Shown here: positions 36,434-44,506 of the stretch, piece by piece
How positions within the stretch are numbered: the stretch's first letter is position 1
Layout: every line of letters begins with the position of its first letter
From: Spirochaetota bacterium
GTDB taxonomy: Bacteria; Spirochaetota; Brevinematia; Brevinematales; Brevinemataceae
Reading direction: 5' to 3'
NCBI GenBank assembly: GCA_030154445.1
Contig: JAGUQW010000006.1
Span: 1 to 64,000 of the forward strand
DNA length: 64,000 nucleotides
Notes under the pieces: generated by a model
Databases searched by the model: none
Told to the model about the DNA's origin: nothing
Seen by the model: only the letters and a program-made list of their open reading frames with translations
Program-made: the position numbers and the translations under genes

Positions 36434-36629
36434 TTGTTGTGAAAATTCTTGGAAAAAAAGAATATATTTTTAGGTAAATTAAGAGAATTTGTAGAATCTT
36501 TTTTAATTGGATCGCCAAAAAAACAATTTGTGAAAATTGCATTGCTAGAGCTATTTTATGTCCTTCTTCGATTAATTGAGAGCCTATTCCTTATGATTGT
36601 AATATTTATCATCTTGTAAAGAACTCGCT
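36434..36629 (-). pseudogene. Decayed GNAT-family acetyltransferase
   Basis: Read leftward, three short stretches in shifting frames join into a GNAT core: DDKYYNHK (36613-36590), then after a one-base loss GIGSQLIEEGHKIALAMQ to SQIVF (36590-36510), then in a second frame shift GDPIKKDSTNSLNL. The order and motif (GIG acyl-CoA loop, then GDP strand) fit an N-acetyltransferase. The N-terminal half is missing. There is no start codon or continuous frame. Boundaries are approximate. It lies between the batA terminator and the ankyrin gene. Confidence 0.6.
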
Positions 36630-36630
36630 C

Positions 36631-36942
36631 TTAATAGTCTTGGTCATACGATGTTTTTGCTCCATTAGATACAAGTATTTTGGCAATTTCTGTATTACCT
36701 TTGGCTGCTGCAACCATTAAAGGAGAAATATCAGTTTCTGTTTTTTGATTAGGATCAGCACCTTGAGCTAATAAAAATTCTACAATGTCCTTGTTTCCTT
36801 CTTGGGTGGCTACCATTAAGGCAGTTGCTCCCATTTCAAAGCGTTGATTAGGGTCTACACCTTCTTGAATTAAGCTTTGAACTAATTTGAAATCATTTTG
36901 GATACAAGCATTTAGCAAATTTCTTTCTTCACAATTTAACAT
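36631..36942 (-). CDS. Small ankyrin-repeat protein
   Basis: A 103-residue protein made of about three ankyrin repeats: the DPNQRFEMGATALMVATQEG and DPNQKTETDISPLMVAAAKG units are near copies of each other. There is no signal peptide or membrane helix, so it is a cytosolic protein-binding module. ATG 36942 is preferred, with AGAGG nine bases upstream; the in-frame GTG at 36948 is too close to that site. The partner is unknown. Confidence 0.82.
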   Translation of the reverse strand: MLNCEERNLLNACIQNDFKLVQSLIQEGVDPNQRFEMGATALMVATQEGNKDIVEFLLAQGADPNQKTETDISPLMVAAAKGNTEIAKILVSNGAKTSYDQDY

Positions 36943-36980
36943 AATCACAAACCTCTTTTTTAGATTGATTGATAAGTATC

Positions 36981-37667
36981 TTAAGAACCAAAGAAAATCA
37001 TATATAATAAACTAATAAAAATAGAAGGGAGAGAATTTAGCGTGCGTATTTTGGTAATTCCCAAAATATTCATTCCTGTAATTAGAACAAGGATACCACC
37101 AATAATATTCAATTCTGTAAAGGTAGCTGTAGTCATAAAAGGTTCTATATATTGAGCTAACATATAGATAGTTCCTTGCCAAATAAACAAAAAAACAGCA
37201 GATAGTGCTATTCCAAATCCATAGCTAGCACCAAAAATAATGCAAGTGATTCCATCTAAAAGAGCATTGGTATAAAGAAGAGAATAGTCTTGAGTCAATG
37301 CCGCATTGATAGGGCCTAAGATAGAAAAGGTTCCTAAACAAAATAATAATACGGCTGTGGTTAGTCCTTGAATAATATTATGAGAGTCGTTTTCTTTTTG
37401 ATATTTGTATTGAAGTTTTTCTATTTGTTGATCAATTTGTAAAATTTCTCCAAACAAAGTCCCCACAATTAAGCTTATAATAAATAATAAAGGTTTGGTA
37501 CTATTGGGGATATTTGTAGTAATCCATGTTATTCCAAGTGAAAGTGCTACGATTCCCATACATTGTATAGCAACTTGTCCATAGTGTTGATTTAATTTTT
37601 TTCCAAGAAGGCTTCCAATGAAACTTCCTAGGAGTATAGACAATACATTAATGAGAGTTCCTTGCAT
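36981..37667 (-). CDS. DUF554 family membrane protein
   Basis: A 228-residue polytopic protein with the DUF554 hallmarks: N-terminal GTLINVLSILLGSFIGSLLG, then a central VGTLFGEILQID and a C-terminal GGILVLITGMNILGI. The family is widespread; its role is not established, though a transport function is assumed. It follows the preceding gene by three bases with AAGGA before the ATG. Confidence 0.82.
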   Translation of the reverse strand: MQGTLINVLSILLGSFIGSLLGKKLNQHYGQVAIQCMGIVALSLGITWITTNIPNSTKPLLFIISLIVGTLFGEILQIDQQIEKLQYKYQKENDSHNIIQGLTTAVLLFCLGTFSILGPINAALTQDYSLLYTNALLDGITCIIFGASYGFGIALSAVFLFIWQGTIYMLAQYIEPFMTTATFTELNIIGGILVLITGMNILGITKIRTLNSLPSIFISLLYMIFFGS

Positions 37668-37670
37668 AAA

Positions 37671-38021
37671 TTATCCTTGAAGATTTGATATATAATTTTG
37701 TAATTTTAATACAATAGAAAGAAAGGTATCTTTGGGCAAAGATAGAGTCAATGCTTGGTATTCGTTTATTTTTCTGAGAGCATTTTCTATGTTATTGAGT
37801 AATTTTTTTTCTTCTGCAGTACAAGTAATATTGAGAATATCCATTATTTCAACACTACTATGATAAGAAAGATTATTATTATTAAAGCGGTGAAGATCTC
37901 GAATAGTTTTGGCTAACAATTCAGGTAATAAAAAAGCATGTGTTGTGAAATCTTCTGAGAGTTTTAACAAAGTTTCAATTCTATGGAGAGATGTTTCGTG
38001 CAAATGAATTTTATTTGTCAT
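37671..38021 (-). CDS. Small helical protein between ymdB and DUF554
   Basis: A 116-residue soluble, mostly helical protein that I do not recognise. It contains a Leu-rich N-terminal half (IETLLKLSEDF) and a short Asn run (NNNN). Its start overlaps the end of ymdB by 11 bases, so it is translationally coupled. No function can be proposed from the sequence. Confidence 0.65.
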   Translation of the reverse strand: MTNKIHLHETSLHRIETLLKLSEDFTTHAFLLPELLAKTIRDLHRFNNNNLSYHSSVEIMDILNITCTAEEKKLLNNIENALRKINEYQALTLSLPKDTFLSIVLKLQNYISNLQG

Positions 38022-38898
38022 CTTGTTCCTCGCTGGTATAATTAGAAGTTTTGTTAGGGTCTTCTATAAGATCTTCAATGGCCTCAAAGCGTTCTTTAAA
38101 ACGAGTGATAAATACTGTTTTACCTGTTACAGGATCAATATCAGCTATTAATCCTGTAGTGATACGAGGGCCTTTGTTCTCAACTTGATTACGAAATGGT
38201 TCTCCATAGATTGTTTTTTTTAATGCGGCATTAATTTCGAAGCCTATGATAGAGTTTTCAGCACCTGTCATTCCCAAATCTGTGAGATACCCCGTTCCCT
38301 TAGGTAGTATGACTTCATCGGCAGTCTGTACATGAGTATGTGTTCCCCAAACGATACTAACTTTTCCGTCCAGGAATCGTCCCATAATAAGCTTTTCAGC
38401 AGTGGCTTCTGCATGAAGATCAATAGCTATCATTTTGATATTATGTTTTTGTTTGAGTTCTTTTATTTTGTCATAAATAAGATGATAAGGACAATCACTA
38501 GGATTCATAAACAAACGCCCTAAAGCATTAATAATGGCAAAAGTACCAAATTTGGTTTCTATAGTAGCCACCCCAGATCCAGGAGCTTCTTTAGGCATAT
38601 TGATAGGTCTAGCTACAAAAGGAAAAGAATTAATTTTGTGTCTTAAGACATGTTTGTCCCAAGTGTGATTTCCTAAAGTCATCAAGTCAAGTCCATAAGA
38701 ATGAAGTTCTTTAATGTGTTTTGGCGTAATCCCAAAACCATGAGATGCATTTTCACCATTAGCAATAATAAGATCGGCGTCCCATTTTTCTTTGGCGATA
38801 ACAAAAGCCTCTTTCACAGTTTCTCTACCTGCTACTCCTGTTATATCTCCAAAAACAGCAATTCTTAGATGCTGTGATTTTTTTGTTGGTAAGAGCAT
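38011..38898 (-). CDS. ymdB: YmdB-type metallophosphoesterase
   Basis: A 295-residue member of the TIGR00282 family. Metal-binding motifs in order: FGDITGVAGR, ANGENASHGFG, LGNHTWDKH, DLHAEAT and GTHTHVQTAD. Bacillus YmdB cleaves 2',3'-cyclic nucleotides and affects biofilm and RNA levels. ATG 38898 is chosen because AAGGA lies six bases upstream and the next residues lead straight into the catalytic core; starts further upstream (to 38955) lack a site. It is transcribed from the left-facing half of a symmetric divergent promoter. Confidence 0.9.
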   Translation of the reverse strand: MLLPTKKSQHLRIAVFGDITGVAGRETVKEAFVIAKEKWDADLIIANGENASHGFGITPKHIKELHSYGLDLMTLGNHTWDKHVLRHKINSFPFVARPINMPKEAPGSGVATIETKFGTFAIINALGRLFMNPSDCPYHLIYDKIKELKQKHNIKMIAIDLHAEATAEKLIMGRFLDGKVSIVWGTHTHVQTADEVILPKGTGYLTDLGMTGAENSIIGFEINAALKKTIYGEPFRNQVENKGPRITTGLIADIDPVTGKTVFITRFKERFEAIEDLIEDPNKTSNYTSEEQDDK

Positions 38899-38953
38899 GT
38901 GTAATCCTTGTAATATTAAAAATAAGCTTGAATAAATGTTTATCATATTGTAC

Positions 38954-38998
38954 AATAAATATTATACAATATTTTTATAAATTTGTATAATATTTATT
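38954..38998. promoter_or_regulatory. Perfectly symmetric divergent promoter
   Basis: Two 16-bp inverted arms (38954-38969 and 38983-38998) with a 13-bp spacer. Each arm contains a TATAAT: 38986-38991 rightward, 38966-38961 leftward. With a 17-bp spacer, the -35 of each (TATACA) lies on the -10 region of the other. The rightward unit is the glycosyltransferase, the leftward one ymdB. Only one polymerase could occupy the site at a time. Confidence 0.65.
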
Positions 38999-39015
38999 AT
39001 TCATAAGGAAATTAT

Positions 39016-40143
39016 ATGAAAGTTGCTTTAGTTCATGATTGGCTTGTTACTATGGGTGGTGCTGAAACAGTATTAGAAGAGTTTTTCAATCTTTATCCGA
39101 CTGCAGATATTTACACTTTATTTAGTGAAAAAAAGAATCTTGAAAATACTAATTTATATAATGCTCCTATTTATAACAGCTCCTTACAAAAATTACCTAT
39201 GATTAAAAATATATACAGAAAATTGCCAAATCTTTTTCCTCAGGCAATAGAAGAATTTGATTTGGGAAATTATGATTTGGTTATATCTTCTTCTCATGCT
39301 GTAGCAAAAGGTGTTTTGACTGATGCGAAGACTTGTCATATTTCTTATTTACATACACCAATGCGTTACATATGGGATTTAAGCTTTGATTATCTTAAAA
39401 GAGCAAATTTTTCTTTTCCTATAGAATGGTATACGAGAAATGTTTTTCATCAATTACGATCATGGGATATTATTTCATCTGTAAGACCTGATTATTTAGT
39501 AGCAAATTCAAATTTTATTAAGCAAAGAATTCAAAAAGTTTATAGAAGAGATGCCAAGGTGATTTATCCCCCTGTGAGTCTTAGCGATAAGGTATATACA
39601 GACAAAGAGGATTTTTTTGTCACAGCATCACGGCATGTCCCTTACAAAAATATTCCATTAATCGCAGAAGCATTTGCCAGGATGCCAACAAAAAAATTAG
39701 TGATTTTAGGAGATGGTCCAGATAGTAAAAAAGTAAAAAAAATCTGTGCCTTGGCTAAAAATATAGAATATATAGGCCACCAAAACAAACAAGTTTTGAT
39801 GGATACTATAGGAAGAGCGAAAGCTTTTATTTTTGCAGCAGAAGAAGATTTTGGTATTCTTCCTGTAGAAGCACAAAGTCTAGGAACACCTGTGATTGCT
39901 TATGGAGTAGGTGGTGTAACAGAAACTGTTATTGCCAATAAAACAGGAATTTTTTTCCCCACACAATCAATAGATAGTATTAAAGAAGCCGTGTTGCTCT
40001 TTGAAAATAAAGAGGATTCTTTTGATCCAACTCATATTGCAACACATAGTAAATTTTTTTCTCAAGAACGCTTTAAAGAAGAGTTTAATAATTATGCACA
40101 AGAGTGTTATACAAATTTTAATAATAATAAGTTAGGGGTATAG
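39016..40143 (+). CDS. Family 4 glycosyltransferase
   Basis: A 375-residue GT-B fold enzyme. The N-terminal domain begins MKVALVHDWLVTMGGAETVL; the C-terminal GT4 part has DYFVTASRHVPYKN-like (DFFVTASRHVPYKN), VILGDGPDSKKV-like (LVILGDGPDSKKV) and the nucleotide-sugar motif FAAEEDFGILPVEAQSLGTP (Glu-x7-Glu). It resembles mannosyl/rhamnosyl transferases of surface glycan synthesis. The ATG follows AAGGA. The mrp gene begins two bases after its stop. Confidence 0.87.
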   Translation: MKVALVHDWLVTMGGAETVLEEFFNLYPTADIYTLFSEKKNLENTNLYNAPIYNSSLQKLPMIKNIYRKLPNLFPQAIEEFDLGNYDLVISSSHAVAKGVLTDAKTCHISYLHTPMRYIWDLSFDYLKRANFSFPIEWYTRNVFHQLRSWDIISSVRPDYLVANSNFIKQRIQKVYRRDAKVIYPPVSLSDKVYTDKEDFFVTASRHVPYKNIPLIAEAFARMPTKKLVILGDGPDSKKVKKICALAKNIEYIGHQNKQVLMDTIGRAKAFIFAAEEDFGILPVEAQSLGTPVIAYGVGGVTETVIANKTGIFFPTQSIDSIKEAVLLFENKEDSFDPTHIATHSKFFSQERFKEEFNNYAQECYTNFNNNKLGV

Positions 40144-40145
40144 TA

Positions 40146-41216
40146 GTGAGAGAACAAGAAATATTAGAGATATTAAGTACTATAGAATATCAACAAACTC
40201 AACAAAAACTTTCCGAAATAGCAACAGTAGAAGGTATTTCTGAATCTGGTAATTTATTAAAAATTAGAATTTTAATAAAAGCTTTGCCTATAGAAGAAAA
40301 AAAAAGTATTCGTATAATGATAGAAGATGCTTTTTCTAAACAAGGTAAAGACGCTTTAATTAGTATTATCACAGAAAAGCCTACAGCACCAAAAGTTGCT
40401 CCAGTAATTCCAACCTCTCAAATAAAAACTTTTCTTCAAGATGATATTGTAAAAAAATTCAAAAAGATAATAGCTATTTATTCAACGAAAGGTGGTGTGG
40501 GCAAATCTACTGTAGCAGCAATGCTGGCTAGAGAATTGTCTATAAAGGGTTTTAAAATTGCACTGATAGATTTAGATATCTATGGTCCTAGTATTCCAAG
40601 AATTTTGGGAATAAAAGGTTCTTTAAAAACTCAAGGTCAGAAATTTGTCCCTGCAAAAGTTGATGGGATAGATATGATGAGCGTGGGTTCTTTAATTCCT
40701 AATATTGATTCTCCACTAATTTGGAGAGCACCTCTTGCCAACGGCGTTATTTCGCAAATATTTCATGATACTCTTTGGGCAGATGAATATGATGTGCTTA
40801 TTTTGGATATGCCTCCAGGAACAGGGGATATTCCTATTTTGGTAGGTCAAAGTATTCCTTTAGATGGATTACTAGTTGTGAGTACTCCACAGGCGGTTGC
40901 CTTAGAAGATACTATTAAAGGTATTTCTATGTTCAAAAAATTTAACACTCCTATTGTGGGATTGGTTTACAATATGGGTTCAGTCTTATGCTCTGATTGT
41001 AATAAATTGATTTCTATTTTTCCAAAAAATCAAGAATTTGATGATTTGTTAGTAAGTTATGAACTTAATATTATTACTGAATTACCATTAGATCCAAAAG
41101 TAGCAATTGCTGCTGACAAAGGGTCTTTGGAAAACATAGATTTATCTGGAATTTGGAAAAAAGAATTCAATAAGATTACAGATAAGGTACTAACAAAATT
41201 AAACTTAATTAAATAA
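40146..41216 (+). CDS. mrp: Mrp/NBP35-type Fe-S carrier ATPase
   Basis: A 356-residue P-loop NTPase. The N-terminal 100 residues include a MIP18/DUF59-like domain (about 1-80). The deviant Walker A is STKGGVGKSTVAAMLA, with switch motifs DLDIYGPSIPRILG and LDMPPGTGDIPI. The CxxC pair CSDC (in VLCSDCNKL) is the site of the bridging 4Fe-4S cluster in ApbC/Mrp. It acts as an Fe-S scaffold or carrier in the cytosol. It starts at GTG 40146, with AGGGG upstream. Confidence 0.9.
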   Translation: MREQEILEILSTIEYQQTQQKLSEIATVEGISESGNLLKIRILIKALPIEEKKSIRIMIEDAFSKQGKDALISIITEKPTAPKVAPVIPTSQIKTFLQDDIVKKFKKIIAIYSTKGGVGKSTVAAMLARELSIKGFKIALIDLDIYGPSIPRILGIKGSLKTQGQKFVPAKVDGIDMMSVGSLIPNIDSPLIWRAPLANGVISQIFHDTLWADEYDVLILDMPPGTGDIPILVGQSIPLDGLLVVSTPQAVALEDTIKGISMFKKFNTPIVGLVYNMGSVLCSDCNKLISIFPKNQEFDDLLVSYELNIITELPLDPKVAIAADKGSLENIDLSGIWKKEFNKITDKVLTKLNLIK

Positions 41217-41239
41217 TAAAAAATAAATAAAAAAACATA

Positions 41240-41268
41240 TTGACAAACAAAAACAAATCATGTATAAT
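41240..41268 (+). promoter_or_regulatory. Full-consensus sigma-70 promoter for tRNA-Phe/rpmH
   Basis: TTGACA (41240-41245), a 17-bp spacer and TATAAT (41263-41268): exact consensus in both boxes, as expected for a stable RNA. It lies 31 bp before the tRNA. Confidence 0.88.
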
Positions 41269-41299
41269 ATTATCTATTAAGATAGCTTGCTTTCTTATT

Positions 41300-41372
41300 G
41301 CCGAAATAGCTCAGTAGGTAGAGCAGAGGACTGAAAATCCTCGTGTCGGCGGTTCAATTCCGCCTTTCGGCA
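41300..41372 (+). tRNA. tRNA-Phe (anticodon GAA)
   Basis: A 73-base cloverleaf: acceptor GCCGAAA pairs with TTTCGGC, the D-loop is AGCTCAGTAGGTAGAGC, the anticodon loop CTGAAAA gives GAA, and the T arm has GGTTCAATTCC. The discriminator is A. The CCA end is not encoded, so it must be added after transcription. Confidence 0.97.
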
Positions 41373-41416
41373 AGACTAAAGATAAACACTCCTTAAAGAG
41401 TGTTATGGAGAAAATA

Positions 41417-41551
41417 ATGAAACGTACTTGGCAACCCTCTAAAATCAAACGTGCTCGTAAACACGGTTTCCGTCATAGAATGTCAGATCGTCATGGAAGA
41501 AAAGTCCTTGCGCGTCGTCGTGCTAAGGGTCGAACTCGTTTAGCAGTATAA
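41417..41551 (+). CDS. rpmH: 50S ribosomal protein L34
   Basis: A 44-residue basic protein: [20 protein letters not shown], then [19 protein letters not shown]. This is the full L34 with its conserved start and middle. GGAG lies six bases before the ATG. It sits between tRNA-Phe and the RnpA-YidD gene, the usual rpmH-rnpA-yidD order, but dnaA is not the neighbour here. It is probably read from the tRNA promoter. Confidence 0.97.
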   Translation: MKRTWQPSKIKRARKHGFRHRMSDRHGRKVLARRRAKGRTRLAV

Positions 41552-41561
41552 AACTCGTTTA

Positions 41562-42212
41562 ATGAAAGAGAATTTCTCATTTCATTCTTCGCAGCATATT
41601 AGGCATAAAAAAGAATTTCAATATCTTTTTCAGAAGAGTTTTCGTATTTACGGAGGCTCTTTTATTTATAGATTTGTTTTTTCTAAAAATGATTATACAA
41701 AACTTGGTGCTGTTAGTTCTAAAAAATTTGGAAATGCTGTCTATAGAAATCGAATTAAAAGAATAATTCGTGAAGAATTTAGGCATCATGATTTTCCATA
41801 TCCTTTAATATTGTTAATTAATCAATCAAAACCTATTTTTGATATCAAACAAGTAAGAAAAGAATTAAAAAAAGTATTTCAATTACTTTCTGATCGTTAT
41901 TTTTTATTACAAAATTCTGTAGAATCTATCGCTTTTAAAACGGCACAGTTTTCACAAAAAATGTCTGTGTTTTCAAAAGGAGCTTTTTATTTTGTGTTAT
42001 TTTATAAAAAATATTTAGCAGGCTTTTTAAGTAAATCTTGTCGTTTTAATCCTTCATGCTCTGTTTATTCTTTAGAATCATTTCGGGTACATGGATTTTT
42101 AAAAGGATCTTTTCTAACTATTAAAAGACTTTTATCTTGTCATCCTTATGGTAGAGAAGGTTATGATCCTGTTCCTAGAAAAATTTATTCAAAAAAAAAA
42201 TCATTATTATAA
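41562..42212 (+). CDS. rnpA-yidD: Fused RNase P protein (RnpA) and YidD
   Basis: One 216-residue frame covers two normally separate proteins. Residues 1-115 are RnpA, the protein subunit of RNase P (FGNAVYRNRIKRIIREEFR is the RNR signature). From about 138, FYFVLFYKKYLAGFLSKSCR, then FNPSCSVYSLESFRVHGF and GREGYDPVP are YidD, the membrane-insertion factor associated with YidC. The linker is about 25 residues. There is no frame shift or internal stop. The ATG lies 10 bp after rpmH without a clear Shine-Dalgarno, so translation is likely coupled. yidC does not follow. Confidence 0.88.
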   Translation: MKENFSFHSSQHIRHKKEFQYLFQKSFRIYGGSFIYRFVFSKNDYTKLGAVSSKKFGNAVYRNRIKRIIREEFRHHDFPYPLILLINQSKPIFDIKQVRKELKKVFQLLSDRYFLLQNSVESIAFKTAQFSQKMSVFSKGAFYFVLFYKKYLAGFLSKSCRFNPSCSVYSLESFRVHGFLKGSFLTIKRLLSCHPYGREGYDPVPRKIYSKKKSLL

Positions 42213-42221
42213 ATCAATAAT

Positions 42222-42256
42222 AAAAAAACAACCTCATTTTAAAGGTTGTTTTTTTT
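42222..42256. terminator. Bidirectional terminator between rnpA-yidD and cdsA
   Basis: A stem AAAAAAACAACCT (42222-42234) pairing with AGGTTGTTTTTTT (42243-42255), loop of eight, T/A runs on both sides. The convergent genes end on either side. Confidence 0.9.
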
Positions 42257-42269
42257 GTTTTAATATTTA

Positions 42270-43112
42270 TTAAAAATTAAAGAATAACAGAGCAATAGGG
42301 ATACAATATAAGGGACTATCAATAGTATCGAAAAATCCTCCCATACCAGGTAGTAAATTACCTGAATCTTTTTTATTTGCCCAGCGTTTGATTAATGATT
42401 CTAATAAATCGCCAAAATTAGATCCAAGACTCATTGTAAAACCAAACAAAGTCCATTTGAGTAAACTCCATTGGAATGGAAGGTGTAACAAGCCCTGTAG
42501 GTAATATAATAAAATACCTAGTATAGTAGTTAAAATTAATGATCCTAAATATCCTTCTAAAGTTTTTGATTTACTTGGAAGCATGTTTAATTTGTGCTTA
42601 CCAAATAACATTCCTATGAACAATCCAAATGCATCACTACTCCAACAAAAAATGAATAATAATATGACTCCTAATGCATTTGGTTGCATGAATTTAATAA
42701 TGATAAATTGAGGATATAGTAGTATTAATGTAATATATACAATAAAATAAAATCCAATATTTTCAATATTTTTAGAATAATTATGACTGTTTAATATTTC
42801 TCTAATAAAAGAATAGTAGAAAAAAATGAGAAGAAAAATGGATTGACTTAGTACAAGAGTCGAGAATGTAATAATTTTCATTCCAAATAAATAAGAAAAT
42901 AAAATAGATAAAGAAGTTAAAATACCTATTAAAAAGAAAGGATAATGGATTTCTTTTTTCTCTTTAACAAGATGCATTATTTCAAAATTGAGAATTATAC
43001 CAACAACAGTTATTAAAATAAAAATTGGAAATTCGTTTAACATAGAAGAGAGTATAAATATTGTCATCAAAATAGGAATTCCAATTAATGTTGTTATTAT
43101 TCGTTTTATCAT
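42270..43112 (-). CDS. cdsA: Phosphatidate cytidylyltransferase CdsA
   Basis: A 280-residue membrane protein with about seven helices. The C-terminal signature is GDLLESLIKRWANKKDSGN followed by LLPGMGGFFDTIDS; the enzyme makes CDP-diacylglycerol for phospholipid synthesis. The classic signature ends PGHGG-x-x-DR; here His is Met and Arg is Thr. Some CdsA branches lack the same residues, so I regard it as functional. AAAGGA precedes the ATG. It lies 14 bp after uppS in a frr-uppS-cdsA operon, the common bacterial order. Confidence 0.88.
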   Translation of the reverse strand: MIKRIITTLIGIPILMTIFILSSMLNEFPIFILITVVGIILNFEIMHLVKEKKEIHYPFFLIGILTSLSILFSYLFGMKIITFSTLVLSQSIFLLIFFYYSFIREILNSHNYSKNIENIGFYFIVYITLILLYPQFIIIKFMQPNALGVILLFIFCWSSDAFGLFIGMLFGKHKLNMLPSKSKTLEGYLGSLILTTILGILLYYLQGLLHLPFQWSLLKWTLFGFTMSLGSNFGDLLESLIKRWANKKDSGNLLPGMGGFFDTIDSPLYCIPIALLFFNF

Positions 43113-43126
43113 ATTTGTTCCTTTTA

Positions 43127-43825
43127 TTAAGTACCGTAACGACGATGGCGTTTTTGAAATTCTTCTAATGCTATATCAAAATCAGCTGTAGTAAAATCAG
43201 GCCATAATTTACTAGAAAAATAAAATTCTGCATAAGCACATTGCCATAACATAAAATTACTAATTCTATATTCATCAGAGGTACGGATAAGTAGATCTAC
43301 AGGTGGTAAATCACCATTCCAAAGAAGAGAATTTATATAGTCTTTGGTTATATCTGCTTCTTGTATTTCCCCTACTTGACTTTGTTTTACAATAATTTTT
43401 CCAATATTAATAAGTTCTTCTTGAGATCCATAGTTAAAACAAATATTAAGAATAAAATCTCCTGAAGAACATAAAGTTGTCGCTTGCTTGAATTTTTTTA
43501 ATAATGTTTGAGATAAATTTTTTTGCGAACCAGAAATACGAAGTTGAATATTGTTTTCTTTTAATTCTTGTGAAAATTTGTCTAACACATTTTCTAAAAG
43601 AGAAAAAAGTTGCTTGATTTCAAGTTTTGATCTATTAAAATTCTCTGTAGAAAAAGCATAAAAACTTAATATTTTAGGTCCAGAGTCTTTACATTCTTTT
43701 AATATTTTTCTTAATACTTCAAATCCAGCTTCATGACCTTTTGATATTAGCAAATTATTTTTTTTTGCCCAACGTCTATTTCCATCAGGAATGATAGCAA
43801 CATGGTTGATTATTTTGGCATCCAT
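43127..43825 (-). CDS. uppS: Undecaprenyl diphosphate synthase
   Basis: A 232-residue cis-prenyltransferase that builds the C55 lipid carrier for peptidoglycan. Motifs: HVAIIPDGNRRWAKK (catalytic Asp14), FYAFSTENFNRSKLE, and LLIRTSDEYRISNFMLWQCA with the closing EFYFSSKLWPDF. It starts six bases after the frr stop, with no separate site, so it is coupled to frr. Confidence 0.95.
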   Translation of the reverse strand: MDAKIINHVAIIPDGNRRWAKKNNLLISKGHEAGFEVLRKILKECKDSGPKILSFYAFSTENFNRSKLEIKQLFSLLENVLDKFSQELKENNIQLRISGSQKNLSQTLLKKFKQATTLCSSGDFILNICFNYGSQEELINIGKIIVKQSQVGEIQEADITKDYINSLLWNGDLPPVDLLIRTSDEYRISNFMLWQCAYAEFYFSSKLWPDFTTADFDIALEEFQKRHRRYGT

Positions 43826-43831
43826 AATAAT

Positions 43832-44392
43832 TTATACTTCCATAATATCAGTTTCTTTATTTTTTATAAGCGTTTCGATAATATTGATATAGGAATCCGT
43901 TTCTTTTTGTATAAAATCAAGTTCTTTTCTAAGAGTATCTTCCCCAAGTTCTTTAGTCAATTCTTTTAATTTGTTATTAATATCTCGACGAACATTACGA
44001 ATAGCAACTTTTGAATCTTCTGCTATTCCTTTGGCATATTTTACGAGTTCTTTTTTACGCTGTTCTGTTAATGCAGGAACATTAATGCGTAATACTTGAC
44101 CATCATTAACAACAGAAAAATCAAGGCCAGTATTATGTATACCTTTTTCCATATCTTTTAATAAAGATTTGTCCCAAGGTTCGATAACAATTTGATGAGG
44201 ATCTGGTACAGAAAGAGCAGAAGAATGTTTGATAGTTGTTGTTTGACCATAAGCTTCAAAAACAATATCTTCAACCATTACAATACTTGCTCGACCTGCT
44301 TTTAACCGATTAAATTCATCTTTCAAAAATTGTATTGCTTTATCCATACTTGCTTGGGCTTCCGTCTTATAAGCCTCATACTCTAGATTCAT
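43832..44392 (-). CDS. frr: Ribosome recycling factor
   Basis: A 186-residue factor of normal length that releases ribosomes after termination, with EF-G. Conserved blocks: FNRLKAGRASIVMVEDI, LRINVPALTEQRKKELVK and the helical C-terminus ending ETLIKNKETDIMEV. A strong AGGAGG lies before the ATG. It is the first gene of the frr-uppS-cdsA operon. Confidence 0.97.
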   Translation of the reverse strand: MNLEYEAYKTEAQASMDKAIQFLKDEFNRLKAGRASIVMVEDIVFEAYGQTTTIKHSSALSVPDPHQIVIEPWDKSLLKDMEKGIHNTGLDFSVVNDGQVLRINVPALTEQRKKELVKYAKGIAEDSKVAIRNVRRDINNKLKELTKELGEDTLRKELDFIQKETDSYINIIETLIKNKETDIMEV

Positions 44393-44467
44393 AGAATCCT
44401 CCTAATAGATTCGAAATGGTTATGTACTATTTTACAGTGTATTAGGAAAATAGTCAAGAATAATCAT

Positions 44468-44493
44468 AAAAACTCCCTGATATGGGAGTTTTT
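44468..44493 (-). terminator. Terminator after the RpoS-like sigma gene
   Basis: A 10-bp perfect stem (44468-44477 with 44484-44493), loop of six, with a T run when read leftward. It ends the sigma-factor gene before frr. Confidence 0.88.
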
Positions 44494-44506
44494 ATGCTAG
44501 TTATTT

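Noticed and set aside
36651-36860. Near-identical repeat units in the ankyrin gene as a DNA repeat
   Set aside because: The similarity is explained by the protein repeats; the DNA copies are diverged and do not form a separate repeat element.
42270-42390. CdsA signature lacks the usual His and Arg (PGMGGFFDTIDS)
   Set aside because: As I recall, other bacterial CdsA branches carry similar substitutions, and the rest of the signature and the operon context are normal, so I do not treat it as a defect.
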